NCBI GenBank assembly: GCA_004563195.1
Contig: SFTJ01000002.1
Coordinates: 48,449-112,448, forward strand
Origin: a bacterium
GTDB lineage: Bacteria; Bacteroidota; Bacteroidia; Bacteroidales; Muribaculaceae
DNA length: 64,000 nt
Direction: 5' to 3'
Of this stretch, positions 19,901 to 26,542 are shown one piece after another (position 1 is the stretch's first letter; each line of letters begins with the position of its first letter). The notes beneath the pieces were generated by a model. That model saw nothing but the letters and a program-made list of their open reading frames with translations, was not told the origin of the DNA and ran no database searches. The position numbers were made by a program, and so were the translations under genes.

Positions 19901-20641
19901 GGTGATGGTAATGTCCTTATAGCGGTCATTTACCTTGTTGAGCATATCGGCAGCATACTGAAACTCTGGTGAGTTATATATCAGCTCCTGCACACCGAAC
20001 ATCATGCGGAAACGTGATTTATCACTGGTTTGACCAAGGGCTTGCAACACACTAAGGTCACGATTCAAGCTAACGCCATTGGCACGTGACTTCAAGTATG
20101 AAAGCATCTCGTCGATGACAAGCATCAGCCCTTTGTCAGGGAACTTGGCTTCAAACTGTGCCATCATGCGACGCAGTTTGTCGGCATACATGTCGGGCTT
20201 GTTATCATTGGAAATACTGTAATCTACGCCCCATGCTGCAAGAGCTTTGTCTATCTGATAGCATACAACGCGCCACAGTTCTTCGTCGGTTCCTAACTCG
20301 AAGCGAATAACGTTGTACTTGCCAGCAATATTGCCAAGAACCTTACGGGCACTCTCGTTATTCACTTCAGGAAGTAAGGTAGCATCCTCAGCTACCAGTG
20401 ATACAAGTGACATCAAGTGTGACTTACCTGTACCATAGTTACCGACAATTTGCATACCGAAAGTCTCGTAACTGGCAGTATAGTCGAGGTTCTTGCAAAT
20501 CGCGGGTATAAATGTCTTCTCGTATGTCTCTGAGAAAACAAAATTGCGAACAAGGGAATGGCGATAGTCTTCATTCGACAGTTGATCGAACTTCACCACC
20601 TCGTTGATTGGCTCAAATGTTATTAGCTCTTTATATTTCAT
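16973..20641 (-). CDS. brxC: BrxC/PglY-like P-loop ATPase (DUF6079-type)
   Basis: The 1222-aa protein opens with ITFEPINEVVKF, typical of DUF6079/BrxC-like proteins. Walker A is QIVGNYGTGKSHL at 64-76, with a Walker B KGLMLVIDEMLSYL near 175 and a sensor region RFRMMFGVQELI. The remainder is large and helical. BrxC/PglY is the core ATPase of BREX, and its length matches the usual 1100-1300 aa. It starts 11 bp after the first small gene and is the second gene of the operon. Confidence 0.8.
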   Translation of the reverse strand: MKYKELITFEPINEVVKFDQLSNEDYRHSLVRNFVFSETYEKTFIPAICKNLDYTASYETFGMQIVGNYGTGKSHLMSLVSLVAEDATLLPEVNNESARKVLGNIAGKYNVIRFELGTDEELWRVVCYQIDKALAAWGVDYSISNDNKPDMYADKLRRMMAQFEAKFPDKGLMLVIDEMLSYLKSRANGVSLNRDLSVLQALGQTSDKSRFRMMFGVQELIYNSPEFQYAADMLNKVNDRYKDITITKQDVQFVVQQRLLKKTDAQRDIIRRHLSKFTEFFTDMHAKLEDYVSLFPVNPSFFENFQQIRISKSQREVLKTLTGKFQAIFDKDIPETEPGLICYDQYWDDLQAPEMQTDADVRRVTAIMQTVHQKITENFTGARANKAVLAHRIANACAVKILQDTLEHTNGVTAENLIDGLCYLNPTILDREMLGEVINTTASQIVSATVGQYFEKNAQNQEYHLRIEGGVNYEQKIKDYVLTMAPDALDSYFFSYLVENLPIEVEKYRREFPIYPHSVEWKSHKVSLDGYIFMGNPDERSTTQPEQYFYIYFMPIFNKEKIQVGTEPDSVYIRMDKVSDEMRQLISLYAASEALIKSVDTSQKRFYEQYRKTYEDKLRPVFQRDFIQCTEVYYQGELQTVNLTGAAGMAKEQIISEIASNILEEYFCQRLPNYPKFSLLRLPITSSNRATMIAGAKKRIANPLQANRDSEAILAALGLFADGTLSIEASQYAQSVKQKLEDKGEGQVLNRDEILYQYYEQTWRTKDFEIEADLEFLVLCTMVSLGEIEISLPGNKSINAANIADITSLPEDMAYNFSHVRRPKGMNLPLVREIFIKIEGHDLTRQLDKEDTFTKLLVAAQKKAGHAVTLAQKVRGGIFLENEEVLSPFDGSSHANRLQALASFCDKLQNYGTKAKMSNLPWTLEQLGHVFDAIPLMNQLDNMLQVVDELRTRISYLVQAKQYMTDQQMEADVNVALDCVKEVPAMVNDEDALSAYKSQLDTLMGKYADWYLAEYNRLHITGMQEQEKLRIMRSTEKQVCDAICGNDRGGYITIVPQYQDWNRRMSQLQVASTSVTRDAILNVPYHGFNPKQFQGKSLPQIADMRDVLEQIHENIIKSLHEMAEDPQLAGNATSVLDQSEQRLFKQFHDNRNEKPSAEDAARLMVIIDKLHRDIQKVDITMDDIRRALNHPMTPQEAKKAFGKYIDLMTNGYENENVRVILK

Positions 20642-20652
20642 ATGCTCAGCTA

Positions 20653-21060
20653 TTATATTTCAATAAATGATAGTCCTTGGAGATTAAGTGCAAAACGATT
20701 GTCATCCATCAACAGATAACGGTTTTCCTTGATTGAGCCATCAAATAGCAATATCAAACACTTGTTGATGGAGAAAGACTCAACGATACTTCGCAAATCA
20801 AGTTTTAAATCTGGCTCAAAAAGAATTAACCAGTTTGATAAGGCAAGGTATGATCCTATTACCTCATCGTTGTATGTCTGCTCAAAGATACGCTTACAGG
20901 CACTTGAATAGCCGGAAGGCTCTTCTTGTTCTTTGATAACGAAAGACAATTCTTTGCCCACATCCACGAAATGTAGGTTGCTTATCGGCTCATGGCAGAA
21001 AATGATTTTATTTCTGCTCACTTGCGAAATGAACTGTTTTATCTTCTCTTTGCCAGACAT
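20653..21060 (-). CDS. first gene of the BREX-like operon, in the position of brxF
   Basis: This 135-aa protein holds the place occupied by BrxF in BREX type 3 (small protein, then BrxC, then methylase). However, I see no Walker A motif, which BrxF normally has, so the label is positional only. The sequence has a mixed alpha/beta pattern with NKIIFCHEPISNLHFVDVG early and INKCLILLFDGSI late. It could be an inactive BrxF or another small subunit. Its start faces the invertible promoter segment at 21199-21386. Confidence 0.6.
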   Translation of the reverse strand: MSGKEKIKQFISQVSRNKIIFCHEPISNLHFVDVGKELSFVIKEQEEPSGYSSACKRIFEQTYNDEVIGSYLALSNWLILFEPDLKLDLRSIVESFSINKCLILLFDGSIKENRYLLMDDNRFALNLQGLSFIEI

Positions 21061-21074
21061 CTGCTACATAAAAG

Positions 21075-21115
21075 AAGGGCTCCCAAGTGATGTCTCAACA
21101 GGCGACCAAGCCCTT
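21075..21115. promoter_or_regulatory. leader hairpin directly before the BREX-like operon
   Basis: AAGGGCT (21075-21081) pairs perfectly with AGCCCTT (21109-21115). On the plus strand it is followed by T-rich sequence like a terminator. On the minus strand it lies 15 bases before the operon's first ATG, in the untranslated leader of any transcript coming from the invertible segment. It could attenuate transcription or block ribosomes. Confidence 0.5.
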
Positions 21116-21198
21116 TTTTACACCACAAGAGAGTCCCTTGTTTATCGTTCGCCCATTTCAGGGCATTTTGGTGGTCTTTGTTGAGCAATATCCATTCG

Positions 21199-21386
21199 TC
21201 TCTTTCCAAGAGACGTAGAGAAACAAAAAGTCCCCTTATATCACCGTTTCAGGAGCTATTTCTACCTGTTTTTGCTAAACAAAGTGAAAAATTGATATGC
21301 CAAAAGTTGCTTTTCCTATTTAATAAGGTGGATTTTGCAAGAAAAAAAGTACCTTTGTACCCAAATATCCGTCTCTTGGAAAGAGA
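21199..21386. repeat. invertible DNA segment with 17-bp inverted repeats
   Basis: TCTCTTTCCAAGAGACG at 21199-21215 is repeated in perfect inverse at 21370-21386. The repeat itself is nearly palindromic with an asymmetric centre. Between the repeats are 154 bp holding an outward -7 promoter element close to the right repeat. The invertase-type recombinase gene ends 28 bp to the right, and the BREX-like operon begins 138 bp to the left. This is the layout of phase-variable promoters in Bacteroides. Inversion would turn the promoter toward the defence operon. Confidence 0.75.
21350..21357 (+). promoter_or_regulatory. promoter element inside the invertible segment, pointing away from the defence operon
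   Basis: TACCTTTG matches the Bacteroidetes -7 element. A TTTTG lies upstream at 21333-21337, but the gap of 12 bp is shorter than the usual 19-21 bp, so the -33 part is weak. In this orientation transcription would run rightward, antisense to the invertase gene. Confidence 0.55.
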
Positions 21387-21414
21387 TTGAGAAATTTGCT
21401 AAACAAATCTCTGT

Positions 21415-22611
21415 TTATAAAAGTCCTAATATCATCTTGTTTGCTTTATCAACTACTGACGTTTCCAAAGAAGCGAGGTATATTTGTGTTGTTGCTTCAG
21501 AATCGTGTCCCATTCCTTCGCTGATAACTGACAACGGCACATTCTTTGCCTTGGCTGCACTTGCCCATGAATGACGAGCCACATACATAGTGAGTGGTCT
21601 TTGGTGTTTCAGCATTGTCGAAAGTTCCTTTAGGCGATAGTTGACAAGATGCAGTGCATTGTCATATTGCCTTCGCTCATTGCCTTGCTCTTTGATGATA
21701 GGGAGAAGAAAGTCTGTTTGATTTTCAGGGTATTTAGCAATGATTTCAGCCATGCACTTCTCCCACTTGATGGTCAGCTCCTGACCTGTCTTTCGTCTGC
21801 GATAGGTCAGGATTCCATTCTGAAGGTCTGTCTTTCTGAGGTATGCCATATCCACAAAGGACATTCCTCGGGTGTAGAAGCTGAACATGAACATATCACG
21901 GGCGAAGTCCAATGACGGTTTCATGGATAAATCCAATTCCTTCAAGGCTTTGATGTCCTTAATAGGTATTGCTCGCTTTACGGTCTTATCTACTCCAGTA
22001 TAGACATGCCGGAAGGGATTGTTCTGTGGAGTCAGTCCTTTCTCTACGGCTCTATTATAGACAGCCCGAAGGTTACGCATATAAAACGAAATGGTGTTCA
22101 TACGAACACCTCTGGCTTTCAGGTAGGCTTCATACATGAGCATCAGGTCAGAACTAATGCCATCAATAGGCACGTCCTGCTCTTCGCGGAATGCCATAAA
22201 GCTATTGAGAGTGGTGGTATAGGTCTCTGAAGTTCGGACTCTACCCAGTTGCTTCAACTGTGCTATGACACCATGCATAAAGGTAAAGAGGGAGGACTCC
22301 TTGGTCAGTTTATGGAACATGGTGATTACATCGTCAGCCGTAAAACGGCGACGTTCCGTTTCCAACGAGTGGACGACCTTTTCCAAACGGGCCACATCCC
22401 ATACCAGACGTTCTTGAATACCTAACAGAAGGTTGGAGCGGTTGCCATTTACGATAACGCTCTCCGACTCTGCATCCCATTCCTCAGCAAAGACCCTATA
22501 ATCAGTGTTCAACTGACGGACAACCCTGTTGTGGATAATCTGGAAATATAGACCTCCCTCCTTGCCATCCACCGTGGATGGTCTGAACTTTACCTTTATT
22601 GATGTCATCAT
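21415..22611 (-). CDS. tyrosine recombinase of the Bacteroidales DNA-invertase type
   Basis: This 398-aa protein has the catalytic residues of tyrosine recombinases: Arg248 in YTRGMSFVDMAYLRK, a Lys in the RRRKTG turn near 274, YVARHSW at 343-349 (a Tyr in place of the first His of HxxR), His369 in GMGHD and Tyr378. The blocks SFVDMAYLRKTDL and YRRRKTG are typical of the invertases that flip promoters of surface loci in Bacteroides, rather than of island integrases. The gene follows the relaxase gene by 29 bp and ends 28 bp from an inverted-repeat segment, its likely substrate. Confidence 0.8.
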   Translation of the reverse strand: MMTSIKVKFRPSTVDGKEGGLYFQIIHNRVVRQLNTDYRVFAEEWDAESESVIVNGNRSNLLLGIQERLVWDVARLEKVVHSLETERRRFTADDVITMFHKLTKESSLFTFMHGVIAQLKQLGRVRTSETYTTTLNSFMAFREEQDVPIDGISSDLMLMYEAYLKARGVRMNTISFYMRNLRAVYNRAVEKGLTPQNNPFRHVYTGVDKTVKRAIPIKDIKALKELDLSMKPSLDFARDMFMFSFYTRGMSFVDMAYLRKTDLQNGILTYRRRKTGQELTIKWEKCMAEIIAKYPENQTDFLLPIIKEQGNERRQYDNALHLVNYRLKELSTMLKHQRPLTMYVARHSWASAAKAKNVPLSVISEGMGHDSEATTQIYLASLETSVVDKANKMILGLL

Positions 22612-22640
22612 ATTTATTCTTTCTAATGTTTTCTATGGGG

Positions 22641-24767
22641 TTATCCAATTCCCCAACCAGTCTTTTTCTTCGTGCCGTCCCAGTTGGTAAGTTCACCATT
22701 GGAACCGCCACCGCCTGAACTGATACCGCCTCTACCGCCAACGGCAAGGAGTAAGTTCGCCATCAAATCTTTTGAAACTGTCATCGCGTCACAAAGCTGC
22801 CTGGTACGAAGTGCTGTAAGATTAGCCTTTGAGTCAGTAATGCCAGTCCATGACACCTTCTCTAACAGGTAGGCAGTAGCCATCCTGCGTTGCTTTTCGT
22901 CGGTTGGGTCGAGACCACACTCGAATGCTTCAGCAATGATACCCCATGCAACAGAGTTACCTTGCTTTGGCTGGAAATCGTTGTCTTTGCCATCTGCATA
23001 ACCCCTGATGGCTGCAACTCCATCTTCAATCCATTTGTCAATCTGCTTCGAGAAGTCTTCCTTGTTCCGCTGTATGCTCTCCATGATTTCCTTGATTTCA
23101 GGGATGTCCAGCATTTCTCGGAGTTTTTTCTCGGCGTTTTCGGCTCTCTGATGCTCACTATATGCCTTGTTACCTGAACGGACGGCCTCAGACTCGGCTT
23201 TGCCAAGTCGCTCCTGTAGTTCCTTGATTTCTGCATCCTTCTTCTCCCGAAGTCGGGTGATGGCATTCTCGTCCATCGAAGCAATTCGCTTTCTAAGGAT
23301 GTCGTTTTCTTCAGTCAATCGACCGTTCTCCTTTTGCAGCTGCTTGTTCTGCTCAATGATGGCTCTTACATTCTGCATGGCTTTATTGTAGAGTGCCTTC
23401 CCCAGTTTAAGTATATCCTGCTTCTGGACATCCTTGGCTTGCATGAGTGCAGTCTGCATGTTTGTGAGGATGCCCTTAATCGCCTTGTGTCGTTCCTCTC
23501 TCCATTCCTTCTGACCGAAGGCAGGGATGGGCTTACCCAATTCTTCTTTTATGGCATCCCAAGCATCCTTTACAAGTGGGTCTGTCTTTAAGGTCGGCAC
23601 AATGAGGTATTCTTCCTTGATGTCCAATGCCGCAGCATAGTCTTCCAGCTGAGAGATGTTGCCTTCCAGTTTTTCCTTACGGTACTCCTTGTTTTGTATC
23701 TCACCCGCTAACTTGTCATTCTGCTTTTCCAAACTTTCCTTTTGCTTCTTTATGTCTTGCACCTCGCCTGCCATCTTCTCCTTCTGGCCTTCCAGACGCT
23801 CATTTTCCATTTGGTTCCTAGCAATAGCATCCTTAGCCTGACGTTCAGCCTCCAGCACAGCCTTACTCTTGTGGACACGCTCACGCCGTTCCTCACCTGG
23901 CAGCATGGCTATGTCATCACCACGCTCCAGACCGTACTTGTGCCCAACCTTGTTATAGTAGTCGGTGTGCATCTGTTTGTAGGTATTTCCTACGGCATAT
24001 TTGTCCTTGCCCCATACACTGGCATAAGATACACTTTCCTTTTCCCTCCGTTCGGCTTCTGTTCTAATGAAGTTCGAGCGGATTTCTTCGGGTAGTTTCT
24101 TCCATTCCTTATAAGAGATTACCTTCGACTTATCATCCTTATGCACATACTTGACAGATGCATGTCCTCTAGTTCTTGTCTTGGCTACAGGGATGGTCTG
24201 GATCTGGATGTGTGGTGTGGTCTCGTCAAGATGCACATCAAAACCGATGATGTTCTCTGCTCCCCAACGGTCACATGCCCAACGGTAGGTGTCCAATGCC
24301 CAGTCTCTGATACCTTGTTTCAGTTCGACATGAGCGTTACACTTTTGCAGAGTAAAGTCCACATCTTGGTCACCGAAGGCAAGTCGGGTCAGTACATCAT
24401 GGTCACCACTGACGATAATGCCGACGGTGCAGTTCGGACTGTTATCGGAGATGCCCAGGGGGTTGTTCTTGTCCATGTATGGCTTGAAGCCAAGCTCATC
24501 TAAGCGTTTCTGCAAACGCTCATGAAGTGGCACGGGATTGGAACCAAGAGGGACAATTTCGCCTTTGCCGTTAATCTCAAAGTTAAGATGCTTGCGTGAG
24601 AAATCGTAATGGTTGTTGGTATCCTGGTTCTTCTGACGATAGGTGTTCTCGTCCCATCCGCGACGTTCAGGCTCATAGCCTTCCGCAGCAGAAAAGGACT
24701 TTGCCGGTGCGCCGACATGGATGGCGGCACGTGGGATGTTGTTTTTAGCTTTAGACATATTATTCAA
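22641..24767 (-). CDS. MobV-family relaxase
   Basis: This 708-aa protein carries HLDETTPHIQ at 179-188, the HxDExxPH metal-binding motif of MobV relaxases, with conserved stretches before it (SRKHLNFEIN). Residues about 290-560 are a long coiled coil. The C-terminal tail is Gly/Ser-rich. A MobV relaxase nicks the transfer origin and leads a DNA strand into a recipient using a helper element's conjugation machinery. The start could be MNNMSKAK or the Met at position 4. The structured region at 24813-25033 lies just upstream and may be its oriT. Confidence 0.85.
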   Translation of the reverse strand: MNNMSKAKNNIPRAAIHVGAPAKSFSAAEGYEPERRGWDENTYRQKNQDTNNHYDFSRKHLNFEINGKGEIVPLGSNPVPLHERLQKRLDELGFKPYMDKNNPLGISDNSPNCTVGIIVSGDHDVLTRLAFGDQDVDFTLQKCNAHVELKQGIRDWALDTYRWACDRWGAENIIGFDVHLDETTPHIQIQTIPVAKTRTRGHASVKYVHKDDKSKVISYKEWKKLPEEIRSNFIRTEAERREKESVSYASVWGKDKYAVGNTYKQMHTDYYNKVGHKYGLERGDDIAMLPGEERRERVHKSKAVLEAERQAKDAIARNQMENERLEGQKEKMAGEVQDIKKQKESLEKQNDKLAGEIQNKEYRKEKLEGNISQLEDYAAALDIKEEYLIVPTLKTDPLVKDAWDAIKEELGKPIPAFGQKEWREERHKAIKGILTNMQTALMQAKDVQKQDILKLGKALYNKAMQNVRAIIEQNKQLQKENGRLTEENDILRKRIASMDENAITRLREKKDAEIKELQERLGKAESEAVRSGNKAYSEHQRAENAEKKLREMLDIPEIKEIMESIQRNKEDFSKQIDKWIEDGVAAIRGYADGKDNDFQPKQGNSVAWGIIAEAFECGLDPTDEKQRRMATAYLLEKVSWTGITDSKANLTALRTRQLCDAMTVSKDLMANLLLAVGGRGGISSGGGGSNGELTNWDGTKKKTGWGIG

Positions 24768-24812
24768 TTGTTTTGAAGTTAATGTATAAATGTTATTCGG
24801 GTCTCGGGTGGA

Positions 24813-25033
24813 ACCTGAGTGGAGGGTTGAGGGAGAGAGTCACTCCCTCACAGAAGCTTGTCGCTTCTGGCTCTTGCCATGTGCGGCGTCACTGCTTTAC
24901 AGCGGTGTTCTAACCCTCGGAGAGCATAATGGGACTTTTTAAGGGAGTACGCCTTGGGGTAGCGAATCTAAAAGTCCATATTATGTTATGGGATTATTCG
25001 GTAATCCCTCTCGGCGAACGTCTCCACTCAGGT
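24813..25033. other. highly structured region before the relaxase gene: oriT or non-coding RNA
   Basis: A perfect 12-bp long-range stem (24813-24824 with 25022-25033) encloses further perfect or near-perfect stems. These are 24828-24835/24843-24850 (8 bp), 24851-24857/24863-24869 (7 bp), 24890-24896/24901-24907 (7 bp, one G-T), 24932-24939/24970-24977 (8 bp) continued by 24925-24930/24980-24985 (6 bp), and 24990-24996/25002-25008 (7 bp). Such nesting is far more than chance and fits a multi-branched RNA or a transfer origin. I cannot name an RNA family; no reverse transcriptase is present. Confidence 0.6.
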
Positions 25034-25052
25034 CACACAGACTGAAAGGTTG

Positions 25053-25754
25053 TCACGATATATCGCCTTGTTGGGTGACAGGTGACGTTGCCTTCGTCCA
25101 TTCCTTGTCACGCAGATAGACGTAGAGATAGGAACGTGAACTTAAGTCACCTTGCAATCGCTGGGTATGTGCGAATGCTGCCGTTCGTTCACTTTCGCTA
25201 AGTTGCTGCCATACCCCTAAGGCTTGCGATTCGTTGTCACCAATCTTCTTGTAGATAACCTTCAATCGGTCAAAGGAAGAAGTGACATCGCTTGCGTTGA
25301 AATCGCTGGAAGCAACAGTACCGTTGGAGTCCTTAGAATAGCTACTATCGTTAAGATGCTCGGAATCCTTTGGAACTTCAATAACATTAGTGGTATCAGC
25401 GGCAGGCGATGATACAATGGTTTCAGTAATCGCTTTTGGCTTTGAAGTGGTTGTGTTCGCTGCATTTGCTTTCTTTGCAGGAATGGTAGGTGAACTTGCA
25501 TTCCTTGACGTCCTACACTTGGCACTCTCGCTACACTTCTTGCTTTTCGCTTCTGCCGCTGTTCGCATAGATTCGATGTCTTGGACGAGCAAATCATAGT
25601 AGGCTTGCAGACGAAGGTCGTCAAGGTCTGTTCTTGTACCTTCGGTTACATAGGTGACAACGGCTTTCACTAGTTTGCCGACTTCGGCAGCCGGACGCTT
25701 ACACACAGCGATGAGCACGTTCGCTAAAAGCGTGATTCTTTCAAATGCTTTCAT
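25053..25754 (-). CDS. mobile-element protein with a low-complexity middle
   Basis: This 233-aa protein starts with a helical domain (VKAVVTYVTEGTRTDLDD) of a type often seen in replication or mobilization regions of Bacteroides elements (DUF6291-like, from memory). The middle (about 85-155) is rich in Ser, Thr, Ala and Lys and probably disordered. A short C-terminal helical domain follows. Its start overlaps the end of the excisionase-like gene by 14 bp, so the two are coupled. Function unknown. Confidence 0.6.
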   Translation of the reverse strand: MKAFERITLLANVLIAVCKRPAAEVGKLVKAVVTYVTEGTRTDLDDLRLQAYYDLLVQDIESMRTAAEAKSKKCSESAKCRTSRNASSPTIPAKKANAANTTTSKPKAITETIVSSPAADTTNVIEVPKDSEHLNDSSYSKDSNGTVASSDFNASDVTSSFDRLKVIYKKIGDNESQALGVWQQLSESERTAAFAHTQRLQGDLSSRSYLYVYLRDKEWTKATSPVTQQGDIS

Positions 25755-26169
25755 GTTCGTTACTTTTTGAAGGTTCTACAATAGGGCCGGTTTGCCAACT
25801 AGATTTGTTCGGCTTGCGCTTGTGCGAAGCGAGGATTGCCGCATTCTCCTCATCCACTGTCAGCGGGACAACATTTCTGCGCTTCGTCTCCAGCCATTTG
25901 TCAAGCTCATCCTGATACAGGATCCATCTTCTGCCAGGCTTGGTGGCCGGGATGGTGCCGTCTTCCAGTTTCATGTACATAGTTCCCCTGGGGATGTGCG
26001 TGTACTCGATGGCCTCATCCACAGTCATTGGCTTGTGGCGGTTCTCCTTTACTGGTTTACTACTCTCTGCCTGCTGTCTGGTCAGCATGGCTCTCATGCC
26101 CATCACCTCATCCCGAAGCTGGGCGACGACCTGCGGGAGGTCGTTGAATGTTAGAATTTCTTTTTCCAT
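25741..26169 (-). CDS. excisionase-like helix-turn-helix protein
   Basis: This 142-aa protein has an HTH_17/excisionase-type winged helix at about 48-95 (MTVDEAIEYTHIPRGTMY and KPGRRWILYQDELDKWLE). A short coiled segment precedes it. Such proteins help the integrase excise an island or regulate its mobility genes. It is the first gene of the run toward the relaxase. A promoter/operator block shared with the integrase gene lies just upstream. Confidence 0.8.
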   Translation of the reverse strand: MEKEILTFNDLPQVVAQLRDEVMGMRAMLTRQQAESSKPVKENRHKPMTVDEAIEYTHIPRGTMYMKLEDGTIPATKPGRRWILYQDELDKWLETKRRNVVPLTVDEENAAILASHKRKPNKSSWQTGPIVEPSKSNEHESI

Positions 26170-26196
26170 ATTTTATCACTATTTTGGTGAATCGGC

Positions 26197-26264
26197 TGCA
26201 AAGGAACTCAATGATGCCATGCTGATTCCGATTATTCACGATAATCCACGAATAATCATGTCAA
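26197..26264 (-). promoter_or_regulatory. promoter/operator block of the excisionase operon
   Basis: This block is repeated, with a few changes, upstream of the integrase gene (30562-30627). Both contain TGCAAAGGAACTCAATGATG and then an inverted repeat GATTATT-14 nt-AATAATC (here 26230-26236 and 26251-26257) with an extra ATAATC in the middle. The minus strand reads CCTTTGCA, close to the -7 element. A common island regulator probably binds both. Confidence 0.65.
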
Positions 26265-26380
26265 CATGAAATAATTGGGAAAAATATGGGCTACAAGGGG
26301 AATAATGATAGGGGAAAAGGTAAAAATAGAACTTGCGGCAAGGCTTATTGGTGCTCCCGACAGAAGATTACAAAACAGAA

Positions 26381-26514
26381 AGTGGGCGAAAACCGATGCA
26401 ATGACATCAGCTTTCGCCCACTAACGGGGTATCCTCAAAGAAAGATGTGGAAGGGCATTAAAATTGAGTTTTTTCCAAAACGTAGATATTACATCGGTTA
26501 TGGAAAAAACTCAA
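26381..26514 (-). terminator. two long perfect hairpins after the ATPase gene
   Basis: TTGAGTTTTTTCCA (26464-26477) pairs with TGGAAAAAACTCAA (26501-26514), and AGTGGGCGAAA (26381-26391) pairs with TTTCGCCCACT (26412-26422). On the minus strand they follow the end of the ATPase gene and are trailed by T-rich sequence, so they look like tandem terminators. An 82-codon open frame on the plus strand across them is probably chance. I see no other gene in 26265-26542. Confidence 0.6.
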
Positions 26515-26542
26515 CCTTAGTAGTATTTATATAAGAGAAGGA

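Noticed and set aside
21415..22611. the invertase-type recombinase as the integrase of the island
   Set aside because: Its motifs and its position beside inverted repeats fit an invertase better; another complete integrase lies closer to the island end. Not fully excluded.
24813..25033. retron RNA
   Set aside because: The nested stems with a closing inverted repeat resemble a retron RNA, but no reverse transcriptase is encoded nearby.
26286..26534. 82-codon open frame on the plus strand
   Set aside because: It overlaps two long perfect hairpins and reads as low-complexity basic sequence; probably not a gene.
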